The notes beneath the pieces are model-generated. The model ran no database searches, was not told the DNA's origin, and was given only the letters and a program-made list of their open reading frames with translations. This document shows positions 1-9,742 of a stretch of 35,284 nucleotides of DNA, one piece after another. Source of the stretch: Planctomycetota bacterium (lineage in GTDB: Bacteria; Planctomycetota; UBA11346); NCBI GenBank assembly GCA_025055595.1, contig JANWWU010000041.1, forward strand, positions 1 through 35,284, written 5' to 3'. The position numbers and the translations under genes are program-made. The stretch's first letter is position 1; every line of letters starts with the position of its first letter.

Positions 1-2102
1 CCGGGCCCGAACACCGAGTGGCGGATGCGCTGGCCGACGCGCAGCGGCGGGAGGCCAGCGGTAGGGCGTTGCGCCTGCAGTTCCCGAGCGCTGCACAGCA
101 GCCCGCGCTGGCGCAGCTCGGCGACAGAAGGCGGCGCCGCCGCGGCCGGCGCAGGCTCGGCGCAGCGCGTTTCGCCGACGAGGCGCAGGCAATCGCGCGG
201 GATCTCCTCGAGGAAGCGGCTGCACACGGTCAGCGCGACCTGGCCGCGCAGCATGCGCGAGCGAGCCCAGGAGAGGTACAGCTCCTGGCGCGCACGGGTG
301 ATGCCGACATACATCAGCCGCCGCTCCTCCTCGAGCTGGCGCTCATCGACCTCGTTGCCGCGCAGCAGGGGCAGCAGGCCCTCCTCGAGGCCGGCGATGA
401 ACACGACGGGGAACTCCAGGCCCTTCGCCGCATGCAGGGTCATCAGCTGCACGCGGTCGCCGCCGCCCTCGTCCTCGCGCGCCTGGTTCGAGGCATTGAG
501 TCCGACCACCTCCAGGAAGCCGGCGAGCCCGCCCTGCGGCTCGCCGAGGCGGTAGTGCTCGGCGGCGGTGATCACCTCGCGCATGTTGTCGAGCCGGTCG
601 CCCGCCGCGGGATCCTGCGCATAATGGCTGGCGAGGTCGGCGAGCTCGATGACGCCGCGCACGCACGCGACGGGGTCGCCGAGCGGCAGCGTGCGCAGCA
701 GCCGCCAGACGCGGGCGAAGGCCTGCAGCGGGGCGAGCGCGCGGCCGACCGCGAGCTGGGCGAACAGCCGCTCGTCCTCGAACACCTGCATCACCGGCAC
801 CTCGCGCTCGGCGGCGAACTCCAGCACCTGGTCGCGCGTCGCCTCGCCGAAGCCGCGCTTGGGCACGTTGCAGATGCGCGCGAAGGCGGCGCTGTCGCGC
901 GGGTTGACCAGCAGCTTCAGGTAGGCGATGAGGTGCTTGACCTCCTCGCGGTCGTAGAAGCGCAGGCCGCCGTGCAGGCGATAGGGGATGGCGCGCACCC
1001 GCAGGCGGTCCTCGAGCACGCGGCTCATCGCGTTGGTGCGGTAGAACACCGCGAAGTCGCGCCAGCTCCGGCCCCGCCCGGCCTGCGCCGCGATCGACTG
1101 CGCGATCGCGTCGGCTTCGGCGATCTCGTCGTCGACCGCGAGCGCGACGATCGGCTTGCCGTCGGCGTTGTCGGTGCGGATCGCCTTGGCGAAGCGCTCG
1201 CGGTTGTGCTCGATGACGGCCTGGGCGGCGCGCAGGATGGTCTTGGTCGAGCGATAGTTGGTCTCCAGCGTCACCACCGTCACCGGATCGCCGTCGCGGT
1301 GGAAATCCTCGCGGAAGTTCAGGATCTTGCGGTAGTCGGCGCCGCGCCAGCCATAGATCGCCTGATCGGGGTCGCCGGTGGCGCAGACGTTGCGATGCTC
1401 GCCGAGCAGGCGCAGCAGGCGGTACTGCGCCTCGTTGGTGTCCTGGTACTCATCGACCAGGATGTAGGGGAAGCGCTCCTGCCAGCGCGCGCGCAGCGCG
1501 GCATCGGCTTCCAGCATCCGCACCGGCTTGAGCAGCAGGTCGTCGAAGTCGAGCTTGTCCTCAGCCTCCAGGCGCTCGTGGTAGCGGCACGCGACTTCCT
1601 GGCACAGCGCGCTGAAGTCGTCCTCCGGCGCCAGCCGCTGCCAGTCGACCAGCTGGTTCTTCCACTGCGAGATGCGCTGGGCGATGGCCCGCGGATCGTG
1701 GTCGCGCGGTTCACGGCCCGAGTCCTTGAGGATCTGCCGCACGTAGCGCTCGGGCTCGTCCTCGTCGCAGATCGTGTAGGTCCCCGGCTTGCCGGCGCGG
1801 TGCCGCTCGATGTTGAGGAAGCGCAGGCCGGCGGCGTGGAAGGTGCAGATCCACGGCGTGCGCAGGCCGAGCAGGGCCTGGATGCGCTCCTGCATCTCGC
1901 CGGCCGCCTTGTTGGTGAAGGTGATCGCCAGGATGCGGTCGGGCCGCACGCCGGCGGCCTGGATCAGGTGCGCGATGCGATGGGTGATGACGCGCGTCTT
2001 GCCCGAGCCCGCCCCCGCCACCACCAGCAGGGGGCCGCGCACATGCTCGACGGCCCGGCGCTGCTCCGGGTTGAGACCGGCGAGGACATCGACCGCCGGC
2101 AT
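1..2102 (-). CDS. uvrD: UvrD/PcrA-type superfamily 1A DNA helicase (3' end truncated by window edge)
   Basis: Reverse complement from ATG at 2102 reads MPAVDVLAGLNPEQRRAVEHVRGPLLVVAGAGSGKTRVITHRIAHLIQ...RILAITFTNKAAGEMQER (Q motif, Walker A, motif Ia); near the window edge PPLRVGQRIRHSVFGPG resembles the UvrD C-terminal segment. Confidence 0.93.
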   Translation of the reverse strand, partial: MPAVDVLAGLNPEQRRAVEHVRGPLLVVAGAGSGKTRVITHRIAHLIQAAGVRPDRILAITFTNKAAGEMQERIQALLGLRTPWICTFHAAGLRFLNIERHRAGKPGTYTICDEDEPERYVRQILKDSGREPRDHDPRAIAQRISQWKNQLVDWQRLAPEDDFSALCQEVACRYHERLEAEDKLDFDDLLLKPVRMLEADAALRARWQERFPYILVDEYQDTNEAQYRLLRLLGEHRNVCATGDPDQAIYGWRGADYRKILNFREDFHRDGDPVTVVTLETNYRSTKTILRAAQAVIEHNRERFAKAIRTDNADGKPIVALAVDDEIAEADAIAQSIAAQAGRGRSWRDFAVFYRTNAMSRVLEDRLRVRAIPYRLHGGLRFYDREEVKHLIAYLKLLVNPRDSAAFARICNVPKRGFGEATRDQVLEFAAEREVPVMQVFEDERLFAQLAVGRALAPLQAFARVWRLLRTLPLGDPVACVRGVIELADLASHYAQDPAAGDRLDNMREVITAAEHYRLGEPQGGLAGFLEVVGLNASNQAREDEGGGDRVQLMTLHAAKGLEFPVVFIAGLEEGLLPLLRGNEVDERQLEEERRLMYVGITRARQELYLSWARSRMLRGQVALTVCSRFLEEIPRDCLRLVGETRCAEPAPAAAAPPSVAELRQRGLLCSARELQAQRPTAGLPPLRVGQRIRHSVFGP

Positions 2103-2103
2103 G

Positions 2104-2991
2104 TCAGGCCCGCTCGTCGTCGTCGATCGCCACCGGGATCGCCTCGCCGGCCAGCGGCACATGATCGATCAGGCGCACGCCGTCGACGAACACCGCGGCG
2201 GCCAGCACGCAGCGGTCATCGGCGCGCTCGGCTTCCTGGAAGCCGGGCAGGCTGACGACATCGCAGTAGTCGAGGTCGACGCCCTCGTTGACCAGCACCT
2301 CCTCGGCGACGATCTCGATCAGCTTGCGGCTCTCGGTCTCCCCGCCGCGGTAGGCGCGGCGCGCCAGCTCGAGGCCGCGCGGCAGCGCCAGGGCCTTGGC
2401 GCGCATCGCCGGCGTCAGGCGGCGGTTGCGGCTGCTCAGCGCCAGCCCGTCGCGATCGCGCACGGTCGGCGCGACGACGATCTCCACGCCGAGGTTGAGG
2501 TCGGCGACCATCCGCGAGACGATCAGCGCCTGCTGCAGGTCCTTCTGGCCGAAGATCGCGACATCGGGGCGCACCACCGCCAACAGCTTGGTGACCACCG
2601 TGCACACGCCGCGGAAGTGCCCGGGCCTGGCGATCGCGCACAGCTTGTCGGTCAGCGGCCCGTACATCTCGACGAAGGTGCAGTAGCCATCGGGATACAT
2701 CTCGGCGGTCTCGGGCGTCCACACGACATCGACCCCGGCCTGCCGGCACAGCGCGAGGTCCTCATCCAGCGTGCGCGGATAGGTCGCGAGATCCTGCTGG
2801 TTGTCGAACTGCGTAGGATTGACGAAGATCGAGACGACGACGCGATCGGCGAGCTGGCGCGCGCGCTGCACCAGGCTGAGATGGCCAGCATGCAGGGCGC
2901 CCATCGTCGGCACGAAGCCGATGCGCGCCCCCCGCTGCAGCTGCGCGCGGCTCCACTGCCGCATGTCGGCGATGGGAACGAGCACCTCCAT
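2104..2991 (-). CDS. panC: Pantoate--beta-alanine ligase
   Basis: From internal Met: MEVLVPIADMRQWSRAQLQRGARIGFVPTMGALHAGHLSLVQRAR...VFVNPTQFD...DVAIFGQKDLQQ...RDRDGLALSSRNRRL; classic PanC motifs. Confidence 0.95.
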   Translation of the reverse strand: MEVLVPIADMRQWSRAQLQRGARIGFVPTMGALHAGHLSLVQRARQLADRVVVSIFVNPTQFDNQQDLATYPRTLDEDLALCRQAGVDVVWTPETAEMYPDGYCTFVEMYGPLTDKLCAIARPGHFRGVCTVVTKLLAVVRPDVAIFGQKDLQQALIVSRMVADLNLGVEIVVAPTVRDRDGLALSSRNRRLTPAMRAKALALPRGLELARRAYRGGETESRKLIEIVAEEVLVNEGVDLDYCDVVSLPGFQEAERADDRCVLAAAVFVDGVRLIDHVPLAGEAIPVAIDDDERA

Positions 2992-3030
2992 CGGCACCTC
3001 GCTGATTGTCGGCGGCTGGCGGCGCTGACC

Positions 3031-3534
3031 ATGGCGGGCATGGCGTACCTCACCATCCGCATCAAGGATGAGGAAGGCTACCAGCGCGTCGCCATCGACA
3101 AGGAGAGCGTGATCATCGGTCGCTCCTCGTCCTGCGATGTCAGCGTGCGGCACAGCAGCGTCTCGCGCCAGCACTGCCGGCTCTACCGCAAGGACGAGGC
3201 GTGGTGGGTGGAGGACCTCGGCTCGCACAACGGGACCTTCGTCGGCAAGAACCGCGTCGGCGAGCCGCTGCGGCTCGCCGAGTGCGATGTCATCCGCATC
3301 GGCGCCGGCCGCCTGACCTTCCACGCCGGCCCGCTGCCGGCGGAGGCGCCGCCCGAGCCGACCCTCTCGGTCGAGGCCGAGACCGCGCCGACCTCGTTCG
3401 CCGCGCAGTGCGCGCGCTGCGCGCAGTGGGTCAGCGTCGCCCACCTCGCGCCCGGCCAGTCCCTGCCCTGCCCGCGCTGCGGCGCGGCGATCGCGCGCCC
3501 CGCCGACGAGCTCAGCCGAGGATCAGCGCCTTGA
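3031..3534 (+). CDS. FHA-domain protein with C-terminal zinc-ribbon-like CxxC...CxxC
   Basis: VIIGRSSSCDVSVRHSSVSRQHCRLYR...VEDLGSHNGTFVGKNRV...IRIG (FHA) followed by CARCAQWVSVAHLAPGQSLPCPRCG. Confidence 0.85.
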   Translation: MAGMAYLTIRIKDEEGYQRVAIDKESVIIGRSSSCDVSVRHSSVSRQHCRLYRKDEAWWVEDLGSHNGTFVGKNRVGEPLRLAECDVIRIGAGRLTFHAGPLPAEAPPEPTLSVEAETAPTSFAAQCARCAQWVSVAHLAPGQSLPCPRCGAAIARPADELSRGSAP

Positions 3535-4834
3535 CCGCGGCGAGCTTGGCGTCGCGCAGCTGCGGCGTATCGGCCTCGAGGTTCAAGCGCACGACCGGCT
3601 CGGTGTTGGAGGCGCGGACATTGCACCACCAGTCGGGGAAGCGGACGGTGATCCCGTCGAGCTCGCTGACCTCGCCCCCGAGCTGGCGCAGGCGGGCGAA
3701 GACCGCGCGGGCATCGCCGACGGTGAAGTTGATCTCGCCGGTGTGCCAGTACTTGCGCAGCGGCTTGACGAGGTCGGAGAGCCGCGCCGCGCCGCTGGCG
3801 AGGTTGGCGAGCAGCAGGAAGGCGTAGAGACCGCTGTCGGCGTTCCAGAAGTCGCGGAAGTAGTAGTGGCCGGAGAGCTCGCCGGCGAACACCGCGTGGC
3901 GCTCCTTGAGCGTGCGCTTGATGAAGCTGTGGCCGACGCGCGTCTCGACCGGCACCCCGCCGAGCGCGCGGATGCGCTCGGGCACGATCTTCGAGGAGCG
4001 CAGGTCGTAGGCGACCGTCGCCCCCGGCTCGCGCGCCAGGAAGTATTCGGCGAGCAGCGCCGTCGTCAGATCGCAGGGCACGAAGTCGCCGCTCTCGTCG
4101 ACCAGCGCGCAGCGATCGCCGTCGCCATCGAAGGCGGCGCCGAAGTCGGCGCCCTCGGCGGGGACGCGCGCCTGCAGCTGCTTGAGGTTCTCGAGCTTGA
4201 GCGGATTGGCCTCGTGCACCGGGAAGCGGCCGTCGGGGTCGAAGTTGAGCGGCACGAGCGTCAGGCCCGGCAGGCGCGGCGCGAGGTGCTGGAACATCAT
4301 GCCGATGATCCCGTTGCCGCCGTCGATCACCACTTTGAGCGGGCGCTTGGGCTGCCACAGCCGCGCGAGGAAGGCGGCGTAGGCATCGAGGGTCAGCGCC
4401 TCGCGCACGCTGCCGCCGGGGCGCTTGACGATCTTCGCCAGGCGCGCCAGCTGCTCGATCTCCTCCATGCCGCTGCCGGCGCCGACCGGCACGAAGCCCG
4501 GCCCGGTGATCTTGATGCCGCCGTAGGCCGCCGGGTTGTGCGAGGCCGTCACCTGGATGCCGCCGGCGCTGTCGAGGTGGTGCATGCTGAAGGTCAGCGC
4601 CGGCGTCGACAGCAGGCCGACATCGATCACCTGCACGCCGGCGTCGACCAGCCCCTTGATCACCGCCTGCTTGAGCGCCGGGCTCGATACCCGCATGTCG
4701 CGGCCGACGCAGAACGGCTTGCCGGCGAGGTCGAGCACCTGCGCCACCGCGTTGCCGATCGCATACGCCAGCGCCTCGTTGAGCTCGGAGGGATAGATGC
4801 CGCGGATGTCGTAGGCCTTGAAGGGATCGGGCAT
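3512..4834 (-). CDS. Phosphomannomutase/phosphoglucomutase
   Basis: MPDPFKAYDIRGIYPSELNEALAY...VTASHNPAAYGGIKITG...AAFDGDGDRCALVDE...GELSGHYYFRDFWNADSG; alpha-D-phosphohexomutase motifs. Confidence 0.95.
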   Translation of the reverse strand: MPDPFKAYDIRGIYPSELNEALAYAIGNAVAQVLDLAGKPFCVGRDMRVSSPALKQAVIKGLVDAGVQVIDVGLLSTPALTFSMHHLDSAGGIQVTASHNPAAYGGIKITGPGFVPVGAGSGMEEIEQLARLAKIVKRPGGSVREALTLDAYAAFLARLWQPKRPLKVVIDGGNGIIGMMFQHLAPRLPGLTLVPLNFDPDGRFPVHEANPLKLENLKQLQARVPAEGADFGAAFDGDGDRCALVDESGDFVPCDLTTALLAEYFLAREPGATVAYDLRSSKIVPERIRALGGVPVETRVGHSFIKRTLKERHAVFAGELSGHYYFRDFWNADSGLYAFLLLANLASGAARLSDLVKPLRKYWHTGEINFTVGDARAVFARLRQLGGEVSELDGITVRFPDWWCNVRASNTEPVVRLNLEADTPQLRDAKLAAVKALILG

Positions 4835-4896
4835 GGCCTGCTCCTCGGCCTCGCCAGCCTACGGTTCAGCCTCCTGCGGCAACGCAGCCCCGGCGC

Positions 4897-5817
4897 CTAG
4901 CCGATCCGCGCCGGCACGGGGTGCCCGCAGAGATAGGCCCGGGCGCTCATCGCCGCCTTGCCCGCCGGCTGCAGCCGCCTCACCACCACGCTGCCGCGGC
5001 CGCAGCCGATGCGCAGGCCGCGGTCCTCGGCGACCGCCGTCGCCGGCGGCAGCTCGCCGGCCGCGACCTCGACCTCGAGGATGCCGACGCGCGCGCCATC
5101 GAAGCGCGTCCAGCATCCCGGCGTCGGCGTGTAGGCGCGCACCCAGCGCTCGATCTCCTCCGCCGGCAGGCTCCAGTCCAGACAGCCGTCGGCATCGCTC
5201 AGGCGGCGGCAGTAGGTCGCCAGCGCCTCGTCCTGCGGCGTCGGCGTCAGCTCCGGCCAGCGCTCGAGGAAGCGCGCCAGCGCGCGCGCCGCAGCCTCGG
5301 CGACCGCATCGTGCAGCCAGGGCAGGGTCGCGCCCTCGGGCAGCGGGATGCGCTCCGCCAGGTACACCGGCCCGGCATCGAGCGCCGGCACCATCTGCAT
5401 CACGCTGACCCCGCTCTCGCGGTCGCCGGCGCGCAGGGCGGCCTGCAGCGGGGACGCCCCGCGCCAGCGCGGCAACAGCGAGCCGTGCAGGTTGACGCAG
5501 GCGCGCGGCAGGGCGAGGACCGGCGGCCGCAGGATCTCGCCGTAGGCCATGACGATGAACAGGTCATGGCCGTGCAGGCGCGCCTCGCGCTCGGCCCCGC
5601 GCAGGGTCTCGGGCTGCCACACCGGCACCCCAAGCTCCTCGGCCGCGCGCTTCACCGGCGGCGGCTGCGGCCGCAGCCCGCGGCCGGCCGGCCGATCGGG
5701 CTGGGTGATCGCCAGCCGCAGATCGCTGCGCTCCGCCAGCAGCCGCAGCGCCGGCACGGCGATCGCCGGCGAGCCCATGAACACCGTCCGCCAGCGCGGC
5801 ATCAGCGCATGCTGCAT
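4897..5817 (-). CDS. fmt: Methionyl-tRNA formyltransferase
   Basis: RTVFMGSPAIAVPALRLL...ITQPDRPAGRG...VMAYGEILRPPVLALPRACVNLHGSLLPRWRGASPLQAALRAGDRESGVSVMQMVPALDAGPV; Fmt signature. Start may instead be ATG at 5802. Confidence 0.93.
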   Translation of the reverse strand: MQHALMPRWRTVFMGSPAIAVPALRLLAERSDLRLAITQPDRPAGRGLRPQPPPVKRAAEELGVPVWQPETLRGAEREARLHGHDLFIVMAYGEILRPPVLALPRACVNLHGSLLPRWRGASPLQAALRAGDRESGVSVMQMVPALDAGPVYLAERIPLPEGATLPWLHDAVAEAAARALARFLERWPELTPTPQDEALATYCRRLSDADGCLDWSLPAEEIERWVRAYTPTPGCWTRFDGARVGILEVEVAAGELPPATAVAEDRGLRIGCGRGSVVVRRLQPAGKAAMSARAYLCGHPVPARIG

Positions 5818-5857
5818 GGCGCCCGCGCTTTGCCACGGCGCCGACAGCGCGCCGGCG

Positions 5858-5888
5858 TGTCAGATCGCGCCCGCAAAGCCGCTATCAA
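5858..5888 (+). promoter_or_regulatory. Promoter-like element, copy a: TGTCAG-N19-TATCAA
   Basis: TGTCAGatcgcgcccgcaaagccgcTATCAA, 4 nt before the ATG at 5893; same spacing as five other copies in the window. Confidence 0.65.
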
Positions 5889-5892
5889 GGGC

Positions 5893-7677
5893 ATGCCGAC
5901 CTGTCCGAATCCCGCTTGCCAGCATGTCTCCGAGGCCACGGACTTCTGCCCGCGCTGCCAGCGCAGCATGCGCGCCCCGGCGCCGCCGCGCTCGCCGGCC
6001 GGGCGCGTGCCCTGCGTCGGCTGGCGTCTGCGCTGGCGCCACGCTCTGCCCCGCCACGAGGTCGCCGCTCTGCCTTGCCTGCCCGGCCTGCTGCTGCCGA
6101 TCGCTGGCAGCGAGGCCGACGGCTGCGCCGTGTTCGCGATCGAGGAGCGCCGGCGCCCGCAGCAGGTCACGGTCTGGCTTGCGGAACGCGAGCCGATCGA
6201 CGCCGCGCTGACGCTCGTCCGCGGCCTGGCGCGCCTGCTGATCGACTGGCATCAGCGCGGCTATCTCTGCGGCGACATCCAGCTCGACACGCTGTTCATC
6301 GACGAGGCGGGCGCGGTCGCCATCGCCGGCATCATGCCGCTGCCCATCGATCAGGCGGCCTGGCTGCGCCCGCTGCCGGCGAGCGCCGGCTTCGATGCCC
6401 CGGAGATCCGCAACCGCGATGCGGCGCGCGTCGGGACCGCGAGCGATGTCTATGCCCTGGCCGCCACGCTGGTCGGCGTCGCCGAGCGGCTGCCGCGCTT
6501 CGCCGATTTCGGCGATCTCGAAGTGCTCGCCCATCAGTTCGTGCCGCGGCATCCCCAGGTGCCGCCGCCGATGCATGGCTGGCTGCGCCGCTCGCTGGCG
6601 ATGAACAGCAAGGAGCGCTTCCCCGATGTCGCGGCCCAGCTGCAGGCCCTCGAGGAGGCCTGGCGTCCGCGTCCCCCCTCGGAAGCGGCGCTGCGGCTGA
6701 GCGGCGGCAGCGCCACCCGGCCGGGGTGGTGCAAGCTGTGCGCGGCCGATGACGAGCGCGACGACGGCGAGATCAACGCCGATCGCGCGCTCTTCCTGAG
6801 CGAGGCGAAGCCCCTGCGACAGCTCGTCCTCGTCGCCGACGGCATCACGGCCTGCACGATCGGCAGCGGCGCCCGCGCCGCGACCATCGTCGAGACGACG
6901 GTGCGCGAGCTCTGGCCGAGCATCCGCAGCGCCGACGATGTCGCCTCCGCCCTGCGCACCGCCAACGAGCGCATCGTCGCCGAGGCCGCCCAACTGTGCG
7001 CCGCGCGGAGCCAGGAGCCAGAGGCGCGCGGCCTGATGGCCGCCAGCGTGGCGGCGCTCTACAACGATGGCCGCCAGGCCGAGCTGATCACCTGCGGCGA
7101 TGTCCGCGCCTACCTGTGGAGCGCCGACCGCGGCCTCGCCCTGCTCAGCGCCGACGACCACGCGGGAGTCGCGCGCATCGTCCGCGGCCGGCCGCTGGGC
7201 GCGGCGTGCGACGGCAGCGAGGAGGCCCTCACGGCGTGCATCGGCATGGCGCGGCGCGAGGACTCCGGCCTGGTCGCGCAGCCGCCGCCGCTGCGGCGCC
7301 GACCGCTCGCGCTCGGCCCCGACGATGTGCTGGTGCTGTGCAGCGATGGCTTGACCGACTACCTCATCCGCCAGACCGGCAAGGGCCGCTGGGCTGCCGA
7401 ACTGATGCTCGAAACCCGCATCGCCGAAGCGGTGCAGCGCCAGTTCGGGATGAAGCAGCTCGCCAACTACCTCGCCAGCGCGGCGGATGTCAACGGCGGC
7501 GGCGACAACATCACGGTGATGTGCCTGCGCTGCCAGCCGCTGCCCCTGCCTGCCGAGGGCCACGCCGTGCCCCGCTCCCCCGCGCCGTCCGTGCCGGCGC
7601 CGCGCTCTCCCGCCGCAAAGCGCGTGTCAGAAGCCGCGCCGGTCCCGTCTATCACGCATGGGAATCAGCAGCCATGA
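5893..7677 (+). CDS. Zinc ribbon + degenerate protein kinase-like domain + PP2C-family phosphatase fusion
   Basis: N-term CPNPACQHVSEATDFCPRCQ; kinase-like GYLCGDIQLDTLFIDEAGAVAIAGI (no DFG); PP2C motifs NADRALF, LVLVADGI, CGDVRAYLW, DDVLVLCSDGLTDYL, GGGDNITVMCL. Confidence 0.85.
   Translation: MPTCPNPACQHVSEATDFCPRCQRSMRAPAPPRSPAGRVPCVGWRLRWRHALPRHEVAALPCLPGLLLPIAGSEADGCAVFAIEERRRPQQVTVWLAEREPIDAALTLVRGLARLLIDWHQRGYLCGDIQLDTLFIDEAGAVAIAGIMPLPIDQAAWLRPLPASAGFDAPEIRNRDAARVGTASDVYALAATLVGVAERLPRFADFGDLEVLAHQFVPRHPQVPPPMHGWLRRSLAMNSKERFPDVAAQLQALEEAWRPRPPSEAALRLSGGSATRPGWCKLCAADDERDDGEINADRALFLSEAKPLRQLVLVADGITACTIGSGARAATIVETTVRELWPSIRSADDVASALRTANERIVAEAAQLCAARSQEPEARGLMAASVAALYNDGRQAELITCGDVRAYLWSADRGLALLSADDHAGVARIVRGRPLGAACDGSEEALTACIGMARREDSGLVAQPPPLRRRPLALGPDDVLVLCSDGLTDYLIRQTGKGRWAAELMLETRIAEAVQRQFGMKQLANYLASAADVNGGGDNITVMCLRCQPLPLPAEGHAVPRSPAPSVPAPRSPAAKRVSEAAPVPSITHGNQQP
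7625..7655 (+). promoter_or_regulatory. Promoter-like element, copy b: TGTCAG-N19-TATCAC
   Basis: TGTCAGaagccgcgccggtcccgtcTATCAC, inside the 3' end of the PP2C ORF and 18 nt before the VWA ATG. Confidence 0.65.
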
Positions 7678-9047
7678 GCCAGACCGATCTGCAGCCGATC
7701 CTCCTCGAAGTCAGCGCCAGCCCGGCAGCCGTCGTCTGCGACGGCAGCGAGCAGGATGTCGCGATCCTCGTCTCGGTGCGTCCGTCAGACGCCCTGCGCG
7801 CCTCGCCCGAAGCGACGAGGATCGGCACCGACCTGTGCCTCGTTCTCGACTGCAGCGGCAGCATGGAGAAGCCCTGCGGGAACGCCTCGCGGCTGGAGGT
7901 CGCGGTGCAGGCCGCGCGCGCGATCCTGCCGCTGCTGCGGCCCCAGGACACGATCAGCGTCGTCAGCTTCAGCGGCGATGCCCGGGTGCTGCTCGCCACC
8001 GCGACGCCCGCCGATCCGCAGCAAGCGCTCGCCGCCCTCGAAGGCCTGAGCCCGAGTTTCGAGACCGCCATCGGCCAGGGCTTGACGACCGCGGTCCGGG
8101 TCCTCGCCGCCTGCGATGCGCGCCGCCATCGACGCATCGTGCTGCTGACCGATGGGCATGCGACCGACGGCGAAGCCGGACTGGAGGCGGCGGCGCTGGC
8201 CGCGCAGCAGGGCATCGTCATCGATGCGCTGGGCATCGGCGACGACTACCACAAGATCTACCTCGAACGCCTGGTCGCTCCCGGCAAGGGGCGGTCGGCG
8301 CCGATCGCGAGCGCCGAGGACGCGGTCGCGGCGTTCCGCAATCTGGCGATCCTCGCCACCCAGGCCGTCGCCACCAACGTCCAGCTGCAGATCGAGTTCT
8401 CGCCCGACGTGCGCGCCGCCGACCACTACCGCGGAGCGCCCGAGAACCTCTACCTCGGGATGGTGCGCTATCCGACGGCCGCGCGCCGGATCGAGATCCC
8501 GCTCGGCGCGATCGAGCGCGACCAGCGCTACGACTATTACTTCGTCGTGCGCGTGCCGGCGCCGACCGATGCCGGCGGCCAGCTGCGCCTGGCGCGCTTC
8601 GCCATCGCCTGCGATGTCCCGGCATGGAATCGCAGCGGGGTCATGACGAGCGCGAACGCCGTCGTCGACCTCGTCGAGCCGGGGACCATCGTCGCCCATG
8701 ACAGCCGCATCGAGGTCGGCCTGGCGCGGGCGCGCATCAAGCGCTGGGAACGCGAGGCCGACGAGGCCCGGCAGCGCGGCGATGCCGCGACCGCCGTCGC
8801 CCGCTACCGGCAGGCGATCGAGCTCTGCCATCGCCAGGGGATGTACGCCGAAGAGCAGAACTATCAGGCGATCCTCGACAGCTACCTGGCCACTGGCACC
8901 GTCGATCAGGCCCTGCTCAACCGCGCTGCGCACAGCTCGACCAAGGCCGCCGATGCCGGGATCCTGCCGATGGCCGCCTCCGGTCCCCGTCACAACCCAT
9001 TCGCCGCCCGCCGCGCCCACAGCGCCACCCGTGGAGGTCCGTCATGA
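7674..9047 (+). CDS. von Willebrand factor A (VWA) domain protein
   Basis: GTDLCLVLDCSGSMEKP (MIDAS DxSGS), VVSFSGDARVL, HRRIVLLTDGHATDG; 4-nt ATGA overlap with the preceding ORF. Confidence 0.9.
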   Translation: MSQTDLQPILLEVSASPAAVVCDGSEQDVAILVSVRPSDALRASPEATRIGTDLCLVLDCSGSMEKPCGNASRLEVAVQAARAILPLLRPQDTISVVSFSGDARVLLATATPADPQQALAALEGLSPSFETAIGQGLTTAVRVLAACDARRHRRIVLLTDGHATDGEAGLEAAALAAQQGIVIDALGIGDDYHKIYLERLVAPGKGRSAPIASAEDAVAAFRNLAILATQAVATNVQLQIEFSPDVRAADHYRGAPENLYLGMVRYPTAARRIEIPLGAIERDQRYDYYFVVRVPAPTDAGGQLRLARFAIACDVPAWNRSGVMTSANAVVDLVEPGTIVAHDSRIEVGLARARIKRWEREADEARQRGDAATAVARYRQAIELCHRQGMYAEEQNYQAILDSYLATGTVDQALLNRAAHSSTKAADAGILPMAASGPRHNPFAARRAHSATRGGPS

Positions 9048-9742
9048 AACGCCGAACCCAGCCCGAGCACCCGCAGCCCGAGCGCCACGACTCGCCAGCG
9101 CCGGCGTCGTATCGCTGCCCGCGCCCGAGCTGCGAGCGCACCTACGCCGCCGATAGCCAGGAGGCCCGCGACGGCTTCTGCAGCTGCGGCACTCGCCTGG
9201 AAGCCGTCGCCGAGGCGCCGACGCTCTCGAGCCAGGCGGCGAGCGCCGCTTCTGGCAGGATCTTCCAGTCGGTGCGCGCGCCGCAGCCGCTGCGTCGCGC
9301 GGGCAACGGCTTCGGCGGACCGCCGCTGCCGCCCGCGGCCTGCGCGCCGCCGTCGCCCACGCCGCCGGCGGCGTCGCCGGCTGCGTCCCCGGCGAAACCG
9401 GAGGCGGTCGATGGCGTCCCCGTCCTCGTCATCGTCGGACCCGATGGCCGCGATGCCCTGCGCCTGCCGCTGGTGCAGGATGAAGTGCTGATCGGGCGCA
9501 GCAGCCGTCACGGCGTCCCCGACATCGACTGCACGCCGTGGGCCGATCTCGGCATCAGCCGTCGCCACTGTCTGGTGTTCCGCGCTCCCCAGGGCTGGAT
9601 GCTGCGGCGCCTGCCGGAGAGCGCGCCGGTCTTCCATCAGGGCCGCGAGCTCGCGCCTGGAGAGAGCGTCCCCCTGCGGCCGAACGACGAGGTCGTGCTC
9701 GGCTCCGGCCTCGGCCTCACGCTCGAAGAGCGCAGCGCATGA
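9044..9742 (+). CDS. FHA-domain protein with N-terminal zinc-ribbon-like segment
   Basis: YRCPRPSCERTYAADSQEARDGFCSCGTRL; VLIGRSSRHGVPDIDCTPWADLGISRRHCLVFR; ATGA overlap. Confidence 0.8.
   Translation: MKRRTQPEHPQPERHDSPAPASYRCPRPSCERTYAADSQEARDGFCSCGTRLEAVAEAPTLSSQAASAASGRIFQSVRAPQPLRRAGNGFGGPPLPPAACAPPSPTPPAASPAASPAKPEAVDGVPVLVIVGPDGRDALRLPLVQDEVLIGRSSRHGVPDIDCTPWADLGISRRHCLVFRAPQGWMLRRLPESAPVFHQGRELAPGESVPLRPNDEVVLGSGLGLTLEERSA

Noticed and set aside
18-2255. Long plus-strand ORF of 745 aa
   Set aside because: Antisense to the UvrD/PcrA helicase; low-complexity translation typical of antisense frames in GC-rich DNA.
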